NCBI GenBank assembly: GCA_965204905.1
Contig: OZ242042.1
Location: forward strand, 1,302,001 to 1,366,000
Reading direction: 5' to 3'
DNA from: Bin87 sp965204905
GTDB lineage: Bacteria; Chloroflexota; Dehalococcoidia; Lucifugimonadales; UBA3495
DNA length: 64,000 bases
Position numbers and translations under genes: made by a program. Numbering within the stretch: the first letter of the stretch is position 1; each line of letters begins with the position of its first letter. The notes below the pieces were generated by a model that worked only from the letters and a program-made list of their open reading frames with translations, ran no database searches and was not told where the DNA came from. Shown piece by piece: positions 1-8,153 of the stretch.

Positions 1-1
1 G

Positions 2-1114
2 CGCATTCACGATACGCCGGAACAATCCGTTCTGGCCGTTGCGGGGGCCGGCAACTATGCCATTGCCTGGTTGCTCGGCGTTGGCGGCGCGTCGCGCACT
101 GTTTTGGAAACTCGAGTGCCCTACGGGTACCTTGCCATGACCGATTTTCTTGGCGGGTATGCCCCTGACCAGACCGTCTCGGCCGATACCGCCCGCCGCA
201 TGGCCCGCTCCGCCTGGAAGCGAGGACTGGCCTTGCGGGAGTACGATGCGCCCATCGTCGGTTTGGGCTGCACCGCGACCATCGCCACTGACCGCACCAA
301 GCGCGGCGACCACCGAGCCTTCATTGCCACTTGGGACGACGCCGGCATCGTAACCGATGCTGTGATCCTGGAAAAAGGTCTGCGAGACCGGGCCGGCGAA
401 GAAGACGTCGTAAGCCGGTTGGTAATCGCCGCTTTAGCCCGTGCGTGTGGCATTGACGCAGAAATTGACCTCCGCTTGGCGCCCGGAGAAAGCGTGTCCA
501 CGCAGAGGAGCGCCCATGCGGGTTCCATCCAACAGCTATTAGACGGTGAAGTCGAATGGGTGACTGTACGTCCCGATGGCAGCATAGGCGCGGAGGACGA
601 ACCGCCTGTCGCCTTGCTGCCCGGTTCGTTCAACCCACTGCATCGCGGACACAAGGAGTTGGCTTCGGCTGCGTCCCAGGCATTAGGCGTTCCGGTATCC
701 TACGAGCTATCGGTGGTCAACGTGGATAAGCCACCGCTGGAATTGGCTGAGGTTCAACGCCGGGTGGCCCAGTTCCAAGATGCTGGTACGGTGGTGTTGA
801 CCAGGGCTGAAACCTTCCACAAAAAAGCGCAACTTTTCCCGGGTTGCAGGTTCATACTAGGTTGGGACACCGCTGCTCGGTTGATCCAACCCCGATACTA
901 CGATGACTCTGAGTCGGCAATGCTTACCGCGCTGGCGGAAATGTGGGGTTTGGGCTGCCGGTTTTCCGTGGCTGGCAGAGTAGATGGTGCGGGCGTGTTT
1001 CGCACACTGGCAGACGTAAACCTGCCCACAGGTTTCCACCCCCTGTTCTCAGACATACCGGAAAGCGCCTTCCGGTCAGACTTATCATCCACCGCCATCC
1101 GCGACGCTGGGTAA
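2..1114 (+). CDS. CinA-like domain fused to nucleotidyltransferase (5' partial)
   Basis: The frame is open from base 2, so the true start lies upstream of the window. The first ~150 visible residues resemble the CinA C-terminal (nicotinamide-nucleotide amidase/competence-damage) fold, with TPEQSVLAVAGAG, GASRTVLE and VGLGCTATIATDR. The C-terminal half begins with LLPGSFNPLHRGHKEL, the HxGH signature of the NMNAT/cytidylyltransferase superfamily. Such fusions are known in bacteria and plants, and a role in NAD precursor turnover is plausible but inferred. A TTG at 71 could serve as an internal start but would cut into the CinA motif, so I treat the gene as truncated by the window edge. A promoter for nuo follows 10 bases downstream of the stop. 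Confidence 0.75.
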   Translation, partial: RIHDTPEQSVLAVAGAGNYAIAWLLGVGGASRTVLETRVPYGYLAMTDFLGGYAPDQTVSADTARRMARSAWKRGLALREYDAPIVGLGCTATIATDRTKRGDHRAFIATWDDAGIVTDAVILEKGLRDRAGEEDVVSRLVIAALARACGIDAEIDLRLAPGESVSTQRSAHAGSIQQLLDGEVEWVTVRPDGSIGAEDEPPVALLPGSFNPLHRGHKELASAASQALGVPVSYELSVVNVDKPPLELAEVQRRVAQFQDAGTVVLTRAETFHKKAQLFPGCRFILGWDTAARLIQPRYYDDSESAMLTALAEMWGLGCRFSVAGRVDGAGVFRTLADVNLPTGFHPLFSDIPESAFRSDLSSTAIRDAG

Positions 1115-1123
1115 CCGGGTGAT

Positions 1124-1152
1124 TTGACACCCTAAACGGGCGTTGGTAGGAT
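1124..1152 (+). promoter_or_regulatory. sigma70-type promoter of the nuo operon
   Basis: TTGACA at 1124-1129 and TAGGAT at 1147-1152 are separated by exactly 17 bases. The predicted start of transcription is about 30 bases before the nuoA ATG at 1189. It is a consensus match read by eye. Confidence 0.65.
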
Positions 1153-1188
1153 TTCGCCGTTTGAGCCTCCATTTCTGTACGGCCTAGA

Positions 1189-1611
1189 ATGTTGATCCCG
1201 ACAAACATCCCAATCCTCCAGGCCTTCAACCCGACCGCCTACGCGGGCAACTGGTTGGCGGTGGTTATAGCCGTCCTTATTGCTCTGGCCGCTATTGGGG
1301 CTATGTTCGCGGGATCACAGCTTCTTTCTGCCCGGCGGCGTTCCGCTGAGAAACTGACCACCTATGAATGTGGAATTCCCCCCACTCCGTTCGCTTGGTC
1401 CAACATCAATATCCGTTTTTACATCTTTGCTATCCTGTTCCTCATATTTGACGTGGAGGCGGTGTTCCTGTTCCCGTGGGCGGTGGTGTTCATTAAGGAA
1501 CAGGCAGCCGGCAACCCGATTCCGTTCTACGCCATGATCCTCTTCCTGGCGATGTTGTTCTTCGCGGTGATCTACGGGTGGCGCAAGGGGGTGCTCGATT
1601 GGCAGAAGTGA
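1189..1611 (+). CDS. nuoA: NADH-quinone oxidoreductase subunit A
   Basis: Membrane subunit of respiratory complex I, 140 residues. Three hydrophobic helices are visible, along with the family hallmarks TTYECGIPPTPFAWSNINI and FLIFDVEAVFLFPW, which form the conserved loop near the quinone site. It opens the nuo operon, with a promoter about 60 bases upstream. Its last 13 bases overlap nuoB if nuoB starts at the TTG at 1599, which implies translational coupling. Confidence 0.95.
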   Translation: MLIPTNIPILQAFNPTAYAGNWLAVVIAVLIALAAIGAMFAGSQLLSARRRSAEKLTTYECGIPPTPFAWSNINIRFYIFAILFLIFDVEAVFLFPWAVVFIKEQAAGNPIPFYAMILFLAMLFFAVIYGWRKGVLDWQK

Positions 1612-2201
1612 CTTCACAGTCTGGCGAGACCCCATCGCCGTTGGCTCTGCCGCCGCAGCCAACCGAGATTATCCTCGGCTCCGGCAACCGACCCGGTCCC
1701 AGCCTGCTCAATCAGGCCGCCGAGGGACGAGTGCCCGGTGTTATCACTACCACCACAGAACAGCTATTTGCCATGGCGCGCAAATCATCCCTGTGGACGC
1801 TAAGCTTTGGGTTGGCCTGCTGCGCTATCGAGATGATCTCCACCTACATGGCGCACCACGACTTTGACCGTTTTGGCGTGGTAACCTGGCCCTCTCCTCG
1901 CCAATCTGATGTGATGATCGTGGCCGGTACTGTGGTCAAGAAGATGGCCGAGCCCATTCGCCTGCTGTACGAACAGATGCCGGAACCGAAATGGGTGATC
2001 GCCATGGGCAGTTGCGCCACCAACGGCGGCCCCTACTACCGTTCCTACTCGGTGGTGATGGGCGTGGATCACATAATTCCGGTGGACGTGTACGTGCCGG
2101 GGTGCCCGCCGCGTCCCGAGGCTTTACTGTACGGCATCCTCAAACTCCAGGAAAAGATCATGGCCGACGCAGGAGATCGCAGTGCCTCGACCGAGACGTA
2201 A
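1599..2201 (+). CDS. nuoB: NADH-quinone oxidoreductase subunit B
   Basis: Peripheral-arm subunit that carries iron-sulfur cluster N2, the last electron carrier before quinone. Cluster-ligand cysteines are visible in FGLACCAIE (residues 74-75), GSCATNGG (139) and VPGCPPRPEALL (169). I chose the TTG at 1599 because AAGGGGG (1585-1591) sits 7 bases upstream; a GTG at 1578 and a GTG at 1608 are alternatives. It overlaps nuoA upstream and nuoC downstream. The ~50-residue N-terminal extension is low-complexity and Pro-rich. Confidence 0.95.
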   Translation: MAEVTSQSGETPSPLALPPQPTEIILGSGNRPGPSLLNQAAEGRVPGVITTTTEQLFAMARKSSLWTLSFGLACCAIEMISTYMAHHDFDRFGVVTWPSPRQSDVMIVAGTVVKKMAEPIRLLYEQMPEPKWVIAMGSCATNGGPYYRSYSVVMGVDHIIPVDVYVPGCPPRPEALLYGILKLQEKIMADAGDRSASTET

Positions 2202-2712
2202 CGCTCCTGACACCGAAGCGGAACCACCTCCCGATCCCGTCGAACTCTTGTCGGCGGACCGACGTGCTACTCTCGACCACGCCATGCGCGTTTTGGGTGC
2301 CTGGGCGCCTGCTCCCGGCGCCCTCAGCGATTTGCCCCAGGTCACCGTTCCTGCCGATTCTATAGAGTCGGTTTGTCAGGCTTGTCGGGAGGATCCTGAA
2401 CTGGACTCTCAGATGCTCCATTGCCTGGCGTGCGTGGATTATCAGGAACGGTTTGAGTTGGTGTACTTCCTGCAATCGCTAGCACGAGAGTGCTCGTTGG
2501 TCATCAAAACCTCGGTGCCCTATGATGCTCCCGAGTTGCCGTCGGTCTCCGCCGTCTGGCCCGCTGCAGATTGGTACGAACGGGAAGCTCACGACCTGTT
2601 CGGAGTTTCCTTCGTAGGCAACCCTGATCTCTCTCCGTTGCTGCTCTACCCGGAGTTTGAAGGTTTCCCGGGCCGGAAAGAGTACGACTTTTACGACTAC
2701 CGGGAGTTTTAG
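2182..2712 (+). CDS. nuoC: NADH-quinone oxidoreductase subunit C
   Basis: Peripheral-arm complex I subunit of 176 residues, separate from NuoD as in most bacteria. The 30 kDa-subunit signature is WPAADWYEREAHDLFGVSF, and the C-terminus has the usual form (GFPGRKEYDFYDYREF). The GTG start at 2182 lies inside the end of nuoB and is preceded by AGGAGA at 2171-2176. The first ~25 residues are charged and not conserved. Confidence 0.93.
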   Translation: MPRPRRNAPDTEAEPPPDPVELLSADRRATLDHAMRVLGAWAPAPGALSDLPQVTVPADSIESVCQACREDPELDSQMLHCLACVDYQERFELVYFLQSLARECSLVIKTSVPYDAPELPSVSAVWPAADWYEREAHDLFGVSFVGNPDLSPLLLYPEFEGFPGRKEYDFYDYREF

Positions 2713-2713
2713 T

Positions 2714-3016
2714 TTGACCGTGGCCAGCGAAAATAACTCCGAGCAGGCGGATGTACCTGTACAGTTAACGGCCCGTGTAGCGCGCGACGGCCATCGTTTC
2801 ATCGCCACCGTGGACGGCCTTGACTTGGAGGGCAAAGGCAACACCCCTGATGCCGCCCAGGAGTCCCTGGTGCAGACGATGCGCAGTTGGCTTGAGCGAC
2901 TCGACACCACAGGCAAGTTGGGCGATGCTCTTGGGGTTGACGGTTTGAGCGAAGATACCGAAATCGTCTTGCACTTTGCCGCCGGTAACGAAGAGAATCG
3001 GGCGGCTTCCCAATAG
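2714..3016 (+). CDS. HicB-like small protein, copy 1
   Basis: About 100 residues. The segment RDGHRFIATVDGLDLEGKG followed by a helical stretch (PDAAQESLVQTMRSWLERL) resembles the HicB antitoxin / partial RNase-H fold: strand, strand, then a helix after a Gly-containing turn. I chose the TTG at 2714 because GGGAG (2702-2706) sits 7 bases upstream; GTG 2720 is possible. It lies directly after nuoC and before a second HicB-like gene, and no HicA toxin is visible. Function unknown; co-transcription with nuo is likely from the 1-base spacing. Confidence 0.6.
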   Translation: MTVASENNSEQADVPVQLTARVARDGHRFIATVDGLDLEGKGNTPDAAQESLVQTMRSWLERLDTTGKLGDALGVDGLSEDTEIVLHFAAGNEENRAASQ

Positions 3017-3019
3017 GCC

Positions 3020-3310
3020 ATGGATCGCATCGTGTACCAAATTGAAGAGTCGCGGGCCGGGTTGGGCTGGTCAGCCCATTGTCCTGAACTTGAAGTGTCC
3101 GCTTTTGGGGACAGTCGCGACGAGGCCCGAATCGCGCTGCGCCGTCAAGTGGGTGATTATCTGGAGGATTGCGAAGAATTGGGCATACTGGAGGATACGT
3201 TGATTGAGGCCGGGTTCTACGATAACGGAGAGGTGTGGATGAGCAGTCTGGTGGAACCACCCGAGCCAAGCATCAGATTCATCGGCTCCCCTTTCCCTAC
3301 CGGCGAATAA
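3020..3310 (+). CDS. HicB-like small protein, copy 2
   Basis: 96 residues. The N-terminal half (IEESRAGLGWSAHCPELEV, then DSRDEARIALRRQVGDYL) again has the HicB-like strand-strand-helix pattern and is similar in layout to the preceding gene. The C-terminal third is unassigned. It begins 3 bases after its neighbour and ends 34 bases before nuoD. No HicA-like RNA-binding toxin is adjacent, so an antitoxin role is not supported by context. It may be a stand-alone regulator or an accessory protein; I do not assign a function. Confidence 0.6.
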   Translation: MDRIVYQIEESRAGLGWSAHCPELEVSAFGDSRDEARIALRRQVGDYLEDCEELGILEDTLIEAGFYDNGEVWMSSLVEPPEPSIRFIGSPFPTGE

Positions 3311-3344
3311 CGTATTCCTGAACTCTGCCCGGTTACCTGTTCTC

Positions 3345-4490
3345 ATGCTTGAACCAACTACTGCACAAGGAGCGCTCGCTGAACGCGCTGATGCGCAGCC
3401 GGTGGAGATGCTGCTCAACATGGGCCCGCAGCATCCCTCAACCCACGGCGTATTCCGGATGGTCCTATGGGTGGACGGCGAAAAGGTCGTGGATGTGGAA
3501 CCCCATATCGGGTACCTCCACCGGGGATCAGAGAAACTCTGTGAGGGCGAACAGTACCACCAGATCGTCACCCTGTTCGACCGGATGGACTACATCGGAA
3601 ACTTCAACAACGAACTGGCTTATTGCATGGCCGTAGAGAAGTTGATGGGTTTGGAAGTCCCCGAACGCGCCGAGTACATCCGCGTCATTCTGTGTGAGCT
3701 GAACCGTGTCGCCAGCCACCTGCTCTACGTTGGCACCATGGGGCTGGACGCCGGCGCTATGACCCCCGTGATGTTTTCCTTCCGGGGGCGGGAACGGGTC
3801 CAGGCTCTATTTGAAGCGGTGTCCGGCGCGCGAATGATGCACAACTACTTCCGCATCGGTGGATTGAAGGAAGACGTGCCCGACAATTTCGTTGAGTTGA
3901 TGAACGAGCTGATGCCAATTCTCCGGGAGGACGTTGAACAGAGCGATCGGATTCTAACCTTCAACGAAATTTTCCTGTCCCGGCTCAAGGACGTCAGCCC
4001 GATCACGGCCGACGAGGCCATCGCGTTCGGTTTGACCGGGCCGATGCTGCGCGCTTGCGGCTACGAATACGACGTGCGTAAGGCGCAGCCCTATTCCGTC
4101 TATGATCGCTTCGACTTCGAGGTTCCGGTTGGACTGGACGGCGACTGCTGGGATCGGCATTGGGTGCGGGTCCAAGAGATGTACCAGTCGTTGCGGATAG
4201 TGGAACAGGCTATGGAACAACTTCCGGAGGGTCCCGTAGCATCGCCTTTGGGTCGGCGTCTCATCCGCCCGCCGGCCGGGGAATCTTACATCCGCGCCGA
4301 AAATCCCCGTGGTGAAATCGGGGTCTATCTCGTAAGCGATGGCACCGACAAGCCCTACCGCCTCAAGGTGCGGCCCCCGTCGTTCTGCAATTTATCCGCC
4401 CTGCGCCGCCTGCTGGTCGATACCTGGCTGGCCGACAGTGTAGTTGTGCTGGGTTCGCTGGACATCGTGCTCGGCGAGGTTGACCGGTGA
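3345..4490 (+). CDS. nuoD: NADH-quinone oxidoreductase subunit D
   Basis: The 49 kDa subunit of complex I, 381 residues. It forms the quinone-binding cavity with NuoB and descends from the NiFe-hydrogenase large subunit. Visible signatures are NMGPQHPSTHGVFRM, HIGYLHRGSEKL, DRMDYIGNFNNELAYC and a C-terminal SLDIVLGEVDR. Length is normal. Its last codons overlap nuoH by 4 bases. Confidence 0.96.
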   Translation: MLEPTTAQGALAERADAQPVEMLLNMGPQHPSTHGVFRMVLWVDGEKVVDVEPHIGYLHRGSEKLCEGEQYHQIVTLFDRMDYIGNFNNELAYCMAVEKLMGLEVPERAEYIRVILCELNRVASHLLYVGTMGLDAGAMTPVMFSFRGRERVQALFEAVSGARMMHNYFRIGGLKEDVPDNFVELMNELMPILREDVEQSDRILTFNEIFLSRLKDVSPITADEAIAFGLTGPMLRACGYEYDVRKAQPYSVYDRFDFEVPVGLDGDCWDRHWVRVQEMYQSLRIVEQAMEQLPEGPVASPLGRRLIRPPAGESYIRAENPRGEIGVYLVSDGTDKPYRLKVRPPSFCNLSALRRLLVDTWLADSVVVLGSLDIVLGEVDR

Positions 4491-5599
4491 GTTTCCTGAT
4501 CAGCATCGGTTGGAGCGCGCTCGGCTTGGCGGTCATGTTCGCCGTGCTGTCGGTGGTGGTGCTCTCGATGGTTTGGCTTGAGAGAAAGGCGCTGGGCCGG
4601 CTCCAGCTACGCTACGGCCCGACCCGCACCGGAAAGTTCGGCCTGCTCCAGCCCATCGCCGATGCCATCAAGCTGATCGTCAAAGAGGACATAATCCCCA
4701 ACGATTCGGAAAAAGCCATATTCTGGGTCGCGCCGGTCATTGTGGTGGTGTCCGCCTTCGTCATTTGGGTGACCATACCCGGCGGCGACGGGGTGGTCAT
4801 CAAGAACCTGCCCCTCGGTCTGTTCTATATCATCGCGTTTGCAGTGATCGGCATCCTGGGCCTGGTATTGGCGGGTTGGGGATCGGCCAACAAGTACGGC
4901 ATCATGGGCGGATTGCGGTCTGCGGCCCAGTTGATTTCCTACGAGATCCCGGTTGTCCTGGTGGCGGCTGCGGTTGCAATCCTCGCCCAATCGCTTGATA
5001 TGCGGGAAATCGTCGCAGCCCAGACTTCTTACCCGTACCTTGTGGTGCTGCCCCTGGGCCTGGTGATCTTTTTCATCGCCGGTTTGGCAGAGGTTGGGCG
5101 GACGCCGTTCGACATCTATCACGCCGAGAGCGAGGTCGTGGGCGGCCCGTTCGTGGAGTATAGCGGCGCGCACTGGTCGGTGTTCTTCCTGGCCGAATAC
5201 ATCAACACTTTCGCCATTGCCGCACTGACGGCGCTGCTGTTCCTGGGCGGTTGGGGCGGCCCTGCCTTGCCCGACGTGGTGTGGTTCCTGTTCAAGACTT
5301 ACGCGGTGGTGCTGGTCGTATTCTGGGTGCGCGGCACGTTCCCACGCCTCCGCATCGACCAACTGATGGCTTTCGCCTGGAAAGTGATGGTTCCCCTGTC
5401 CTTCTACACCGTCATTATCGCCGCCGTTTACCGTTTCTATGGTCTGCCGTGGTGGAGCCTGACCATCCTCTCGCTGGCTGGCCTAGCGGTGGCGGGCTGG
5501 ATCATCTACCGTCGCATGACGGCGCCGGCTCGGCGGGTAATCCAGATACGGGAACGTCTGGCGGCACAGCAGCGCGCTGCGCGGTCGTCAAGCACGTGA
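4487..5599 (+). CDS. nuoH: NADH-quinone oxidoreductase subunit H
   Basis: Membrane subunit at the junction of the two arms of complex I, 370 residues, with eight or so hydrophobic helices. The family motifs are present: ERKALGRLQLRYGP, GWGSANKYGIMGGLRSAAQ, EVGRTPFDIYHAESEVVGG and RGTFPRLRIDQLM. The GTG start at 4487 overlaps the nuoD stop. The C-terminal ~30 residues are Arg-rich and variable. The operon is then interrupted by a Uma2 gene. Confidence 0.95.
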   Translation: MSFLISIGWSALGLAVMFAVLSVVVLSMVWLERKALGRLQLRYGPTRTGKFGLLQPIADAIKLIVKEDIIPNDSEKAIFWVAPVIVVVSAFVIWVTIPGGDGVVIKNLPLGLFYIIAFAVIGILGLVLAGWGSANKYGIMGGLRSAAQLISYEIPVVLVAAAVAILAQSLDMREIVAAQTSYPYLVVLPLGLVIFFIAGLAEVGRTPFDIYHAESEVVGGPFVEYSGAHWSVFFLAEYINTFAIAALTALLFLGGWGGPALPDVVWFLFKTYAVVLVVFWVRGTFPRLRIDQLMAFAWKVMVPLSFYTVIIAAVYRFYGLPWWSLTILSLAGLAVAGWIIYRRMTAPARRVIQIRERLAAQQRAARSSST

Positions 5600-5646
5600 A
5601 CGATGATACTGGTATGATATTGGCAGATTGTTGAGACGCCGAAGCC

Positions 5647-6234
5647 ATGACTACCCAAACGCGCAAAATTACCGTGGATGAGTTCTGGGAGATGGCCGCC
5701 GACCCCGGCCATCGCTACGAACTGGTCGATGGAGAACTGGTTGACATGGATGGCGCTCCCAGACACGGCAGGATGACAGGCCACATATTCGTATTGGTTA
5801 ACAGCCACATTACGCTGAACGATTTGCCGCTGGACGCTGGTGTCACTACGGGTTTCCAGATGGACCCTTATACCTTGAGAGTCCCGGATGTTCATGTCAC
5901 CCGGTGGGACCGGATGGCAGAATATGACGAGGATGCTGGCGGCTGGCCTCGATTCGCGCCCGATGTGGCGATTGAAGTGGTGTCCCCCAGCAACACGCCG
6001 GCTGAGCTGGCCCGCAAAACCGAGGAATATTTCGCCAACGGGGCGCAGGCCGTTTGGATTGCTGACCCGGTTCCCCGTACCGTGGCGATCCGCCGCCCCG
6101 TTGCGCCGGAGCAGGTTTTCGGCGTTGGTGATGTCTTGACCGGCGAACCGGAAATACCCGGATTTACTTGTGATGTCGCCGAAATTTTCGCTATCCTGGA
6201 CCGGATGCCAAAGCCCGGCGCAGAAGGTAACTGA
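5647..6234 (+). CDS. Uma2-family PD-(D/E)XK nuclease-like protein, copy 1
   Basis: 195 residues of the Uma2/DUF820 family, a PD-(D/E)XK nuclease fold abundant in Chloroflexota and Cyanobacteria. Visible elements are YELVDGELVDM, VPDVHVT (Asp), PDVAIEVVSPSNT (the Glu of the core) and RKTEEYFANGAQAVWIADP. It sits between nuoH and nuoI, on the same strand and 3 bases before nuoI, so it is probably co-transcribed with complex I. Biological function is unknown for the family, and a respiratory role should not be inferred from position alone. A TATGAT with upstream TGG (about 5614-5622) could be a local promoter. Confidence 0.85.
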   Translation: MTTQTRKITVDEFWEMAADPGHRYELVDGELVDMDGAPRHGRMTGHIFVLVNSHITLNDLPLDAGVTTGFQMDPYTLRVPDVHVTRWDRMAEYDEDAGGWPRFAPDVAIEVVSPSNTPAELARKTEEYFANGAQAVWIADPVPRTVAIRRPVAPEQVFGVGDVLTGEPEIPGFTCDVAEIFAILDRMPKPGAEGN

Positions 6235-6236
6235 CC

Positions 6237-6776
6237 ATGCTGGAAAGCCTGAAAGGAATGATGCTCACGTTGGCGTCCACGGTCACCGGTTTCCGCCGGC
6301 CGGTGACTCAGCAGTACCCGACGCAGCCCACGCCGGTCAAGCCGCGCTTTATGGGCTTTCCGGCGCTGACGTGGGACGGCAACGTGAGCGAGCCCTACTG
6401 CACCGGCTGCATGGTTTGCATTCGCAACTGCCCCACGCAGTGCATGTCGGCCAGCATGATGGACAACCCCAAACACGCCGACGGGGACAGCAGCCGGCGC
6501 AAGATCGTCGATTACTTTGAAATCAACCTCAACCGTTGTATATTGTGCGGAATTTGCGTCGAGTACTGCAATTTCGACGCAATCGTGATGAGCCATGAGC
6601 ACGAGATGAGCACTTACGCTCGCAACGGGGATCGAGTGGATCTGCCTGCGTTGCTGGAAATCGGCAAGAAATACCAGGACGCTACCGACTGGATTCCCCC
6701 AACCGTGTTAGCCAAACAGAAAGCCGATGCCGCCAAAGCCGCTTCGGGGGAACCTGCTGAGGAGTCCGACGGCTAA
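6237..6776 (+). CDS. nuoI: NADH-quinone oxidoreductase subunit I (2x 4Fe-4S)
   Basis: Peripheral complex I ferredoxin-type subunit, 179 residues. Two [4Fe-4S] motifs are complete: C55-x2-C58-x2-C61-x3-C65 and C101-x2-C104-x2-C107-x3-C111. They bind clusters N6a and N6b, which pass electrons to NuoB. The N-terminal helix is short and amphipathic, and the ~50-residue C-terminal tail is charged. It follows the Uma2 gene by two bases. Confidence 0.95.
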   Translation: MLESLKGMMLTLASTVTGFRRPVTQQYPTQPTPVKPRFMGFPALTWDGNVSEPYCTGCMVCIRNCPTQCMSASMMDNPKHADGDSSRRKIVDYFEINLNRCILCGICVEYCNFDAIVMSHEHEMSTYARNGDRVDLPALLEIGKKYQDATDWIPPTVLAKQKADAAKAASGEPAEESDG

Positions 6777-6808
6777 GCCGCTGCCCTACCCGCCCACCGA
6801 GGATCAAA

Positions 6809-7114
6809 GTGCCCAGAGAAGACGAACGTTACCGTAACCTGTCGCCCCGGCACCCGCAGTACTGCACCTGCGTCGAGTGCGTGGAGAAGAGGCTGCAGGG
6901 GAAGGACGATGGCCCGGTGGCGCGCGTCGGTGGATTGGTCGGCAAAATCGCCGGCAAGGCTGCCAAAGCGGGCAAGATTGGCAAGGGCAAGAAACGCGGC
7001 AAGTCCGGAGGTTCCGGCAAAGCGCGTGGCCGCTCGCGCGCTGTGGGCGAACCGGTTCGCAAGCATAAAGCCGATTGCGAATGCGCAACCTGTACGCTCC
7101 TGAAGTCCATCTAA
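6809..7114 (+). CDS. small basic protein with paired CxCxxC motifs
   Basis: 101 residues from a GTG start. The N-terminus has HPQYCTCVECVEKR, the middle is a Gly/Lys/Arg-rich linker (net strongly positive), and the C-terminus has CECATCTLLKS. The two CxCxxC motifs flanking a basic tether look like a metal site, perhaps one split zinc ribbon. It lies between nuoI and nuoJ on the same strand. The HPxxCTCxxC motif looks familiar from other Chloroflexota proteins, but I cannot confirm that without a search. Function unknown; nucleic-acid or iron-sulfur handling would be guesses. Confidence 0.6.
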   Translation: MPREDERYRNLSPRHPQYCTCVECVEKRLQGKDDGPVARVGGLVGKIAGKAAKAGKIGKGKKRGKSGGSGKARGRSRAVGEPVRKHKADCECATCTLLKSI

Positions 7115-7191
7115 CCGTCTGAGCCGCGAATCCGTTCTGGTTCTCCCGCCTATCCAGCAATGCCGAAACTGTATTCAACGCCACAGCACCG

Positions 7192-7212
7192 GAGCCGCCG
7201 ACGGGGCGGCTC
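7192..7212 (+). terminator. hairpin between nuoI-side and nuoJ-side genes
   Basis: GAGCCGCC (7192-7199) and GGCGGCTC (7205-7212) form an 8-bp stem with a 5-base loop. No U-run follows, so it may attenuate or protect the transcript rather than terminate it. A dispersed repeat follows at 7229. Confidence 0.4.
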
Positions 7213-7228
7213 ATACTTTGGCATCGCG

Positions 7229-7262
7229 TTTCTGGATTCCCGCTTTCGCGGGAATGACGGAG
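7229..7262 (+). repeat. dispersed GGATTCC-GGAATGACGG palindrome, copy 1
   Basis: Contains TGGATTCCCGC, TTTC, GCGGGAATGACGG. Arms CCCGC/GCGGG pair. The same element recurs at 20458, 22318, 40704 (diverged) and 62441, and a GGGATGACG echo follows here at 7272. It lies between the small Cys-rich gene and nuoJ. Confidence 0.8.
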
Positions 7263-7305
7263 AAGTGCGCGGGGATGACGAGGGTAAGTTGAAGGACGAT
7301 TAGCG

Positions 7306-7824
7306 ATGCAGCTTGCCCTGTTCATTATCGTGGCAATCTTCACTATCGGCGGCGCGTTGGGCGTGGTGGCTACTCGCAACGTAGTCCACGCCGCCCTGTT
7401 CCTGCTGCTTTCCCTGTTGGGAGCCGCCGGCGCCTATCTGCTGTTGTTCGCCGAATTCCTGGCTCTGGTGCAGGTATTGATTTATGGCGGCGCGATCACC
7501 ATCGTCGTGCTGTTTGCCGTGATGCTGACCCGTTCGTCTGAGTACCCACGCATCACCGACAACAAGCAGTGGCCACTGGCTTTGCTCACGGCGGCGGCGC
7601 TGTCCGGGGTGCTGGGAGCAGCGTTCTGGCTCGCCCCTGAGGTTGTTGCCGAACCACAGGCGCCCGTCTTTAGCGAACTGGCGGCATCGTTGTTCACCAA
7701 GTGGGCCTTGCCTTTTGAGATAGCCTCGCTGGTGCTGCTGGTCGCCTTGATCGGAGCAATCATCATCGCCCGCGCCCAGAACGTTGACGCACCCACCGAT
7801 GCGTCATCGGATGGCGAGGGTTAG
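7306..7824 (+). CDS. nuoJ: NADH-quinone oxidoreductase subunit J
   Basis: Complex I membrane subunit of 172 residues with five predicted helices. The family pattern VVHAALFLLLSLLGAAGAYLL and the conserved QVLIYGGAITIVVLFAVML (the pi-bulge helix TM3) are clear. The start follows a ~190-base gap that contains a hairpin and a dispersed repeat, so part of the operon may be separately controlled here. It overlaps or abuts nuoK. Confidence 0.93.
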   Translation: MQLALFIIVAIFTIGGALGVVATRNVVHAALFLLLSLLGAAGAYLLLFAEFLALVQVLIYGGAITIVVLFAVMLTRSSEYPRITDNKQWPLALLTAAALSGVLGAAFWLAPEVVAEPQAPVFSELAASLFTKWALPFEIASLVLLVALIGAIIIARAQNVDAPTDASSDGEG

Positions 7825-7831
7825 CCGGGCC

Positions 7832-8152
7832 ATGGTTCCGCTGCTGTATTTCCAGCTCCTGGGAGCGGCCCTGTTTGGCATTGGCCTTTATGGGGTTCTG
7901 GCGCGCCGCAGCGCGGTCCTGATTGTCCTGTCCATCGAGTTGATGCTGAACGCGGTCAACATCAACCTGATTGCCGCCGCTTCCTACCTAAATGGCATTG
8001 GTCGATTCGATGCGTTTGACGGCCAGATAATCGCCATCTTCGTCATCACCGTGGCGGCTGCGGAGGTCGGCCTGGCCTTCGCCATTATCCTTCGGATGTA
8101 CCGGAACCGCGGCACTGTCAACGTTGACGAAATCAACATTCTGAAGTGGTGA
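7832..8152 (+). CDS. nuoK: NADH-quinone oxidoreductase subunit K
   Basis: Mrp-related proton-channel subunit with three helices. The conserved Glu motifs are present: LSIELMLNAVNINLI and AAAEVGLAFAIIL. I chose ATG 7832 (106 residues, the usual length), with GAGGG at 7816-7820 upstream; ATG 7811 would overlap nuoJ and add 7 residues. It is one base from nuoL. Confidence 0.93.
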   Translation: MVPLLYFQLLGAALFGIGLYGVLARRSAVLIVLSIELMLNAVNINLIAAASYLNGIGRFDAFDGQIIAIFVITVAAAEVGLAFAIILRMYRNRGTVNVDEINILKW

Positions 8153-8153
8153 T

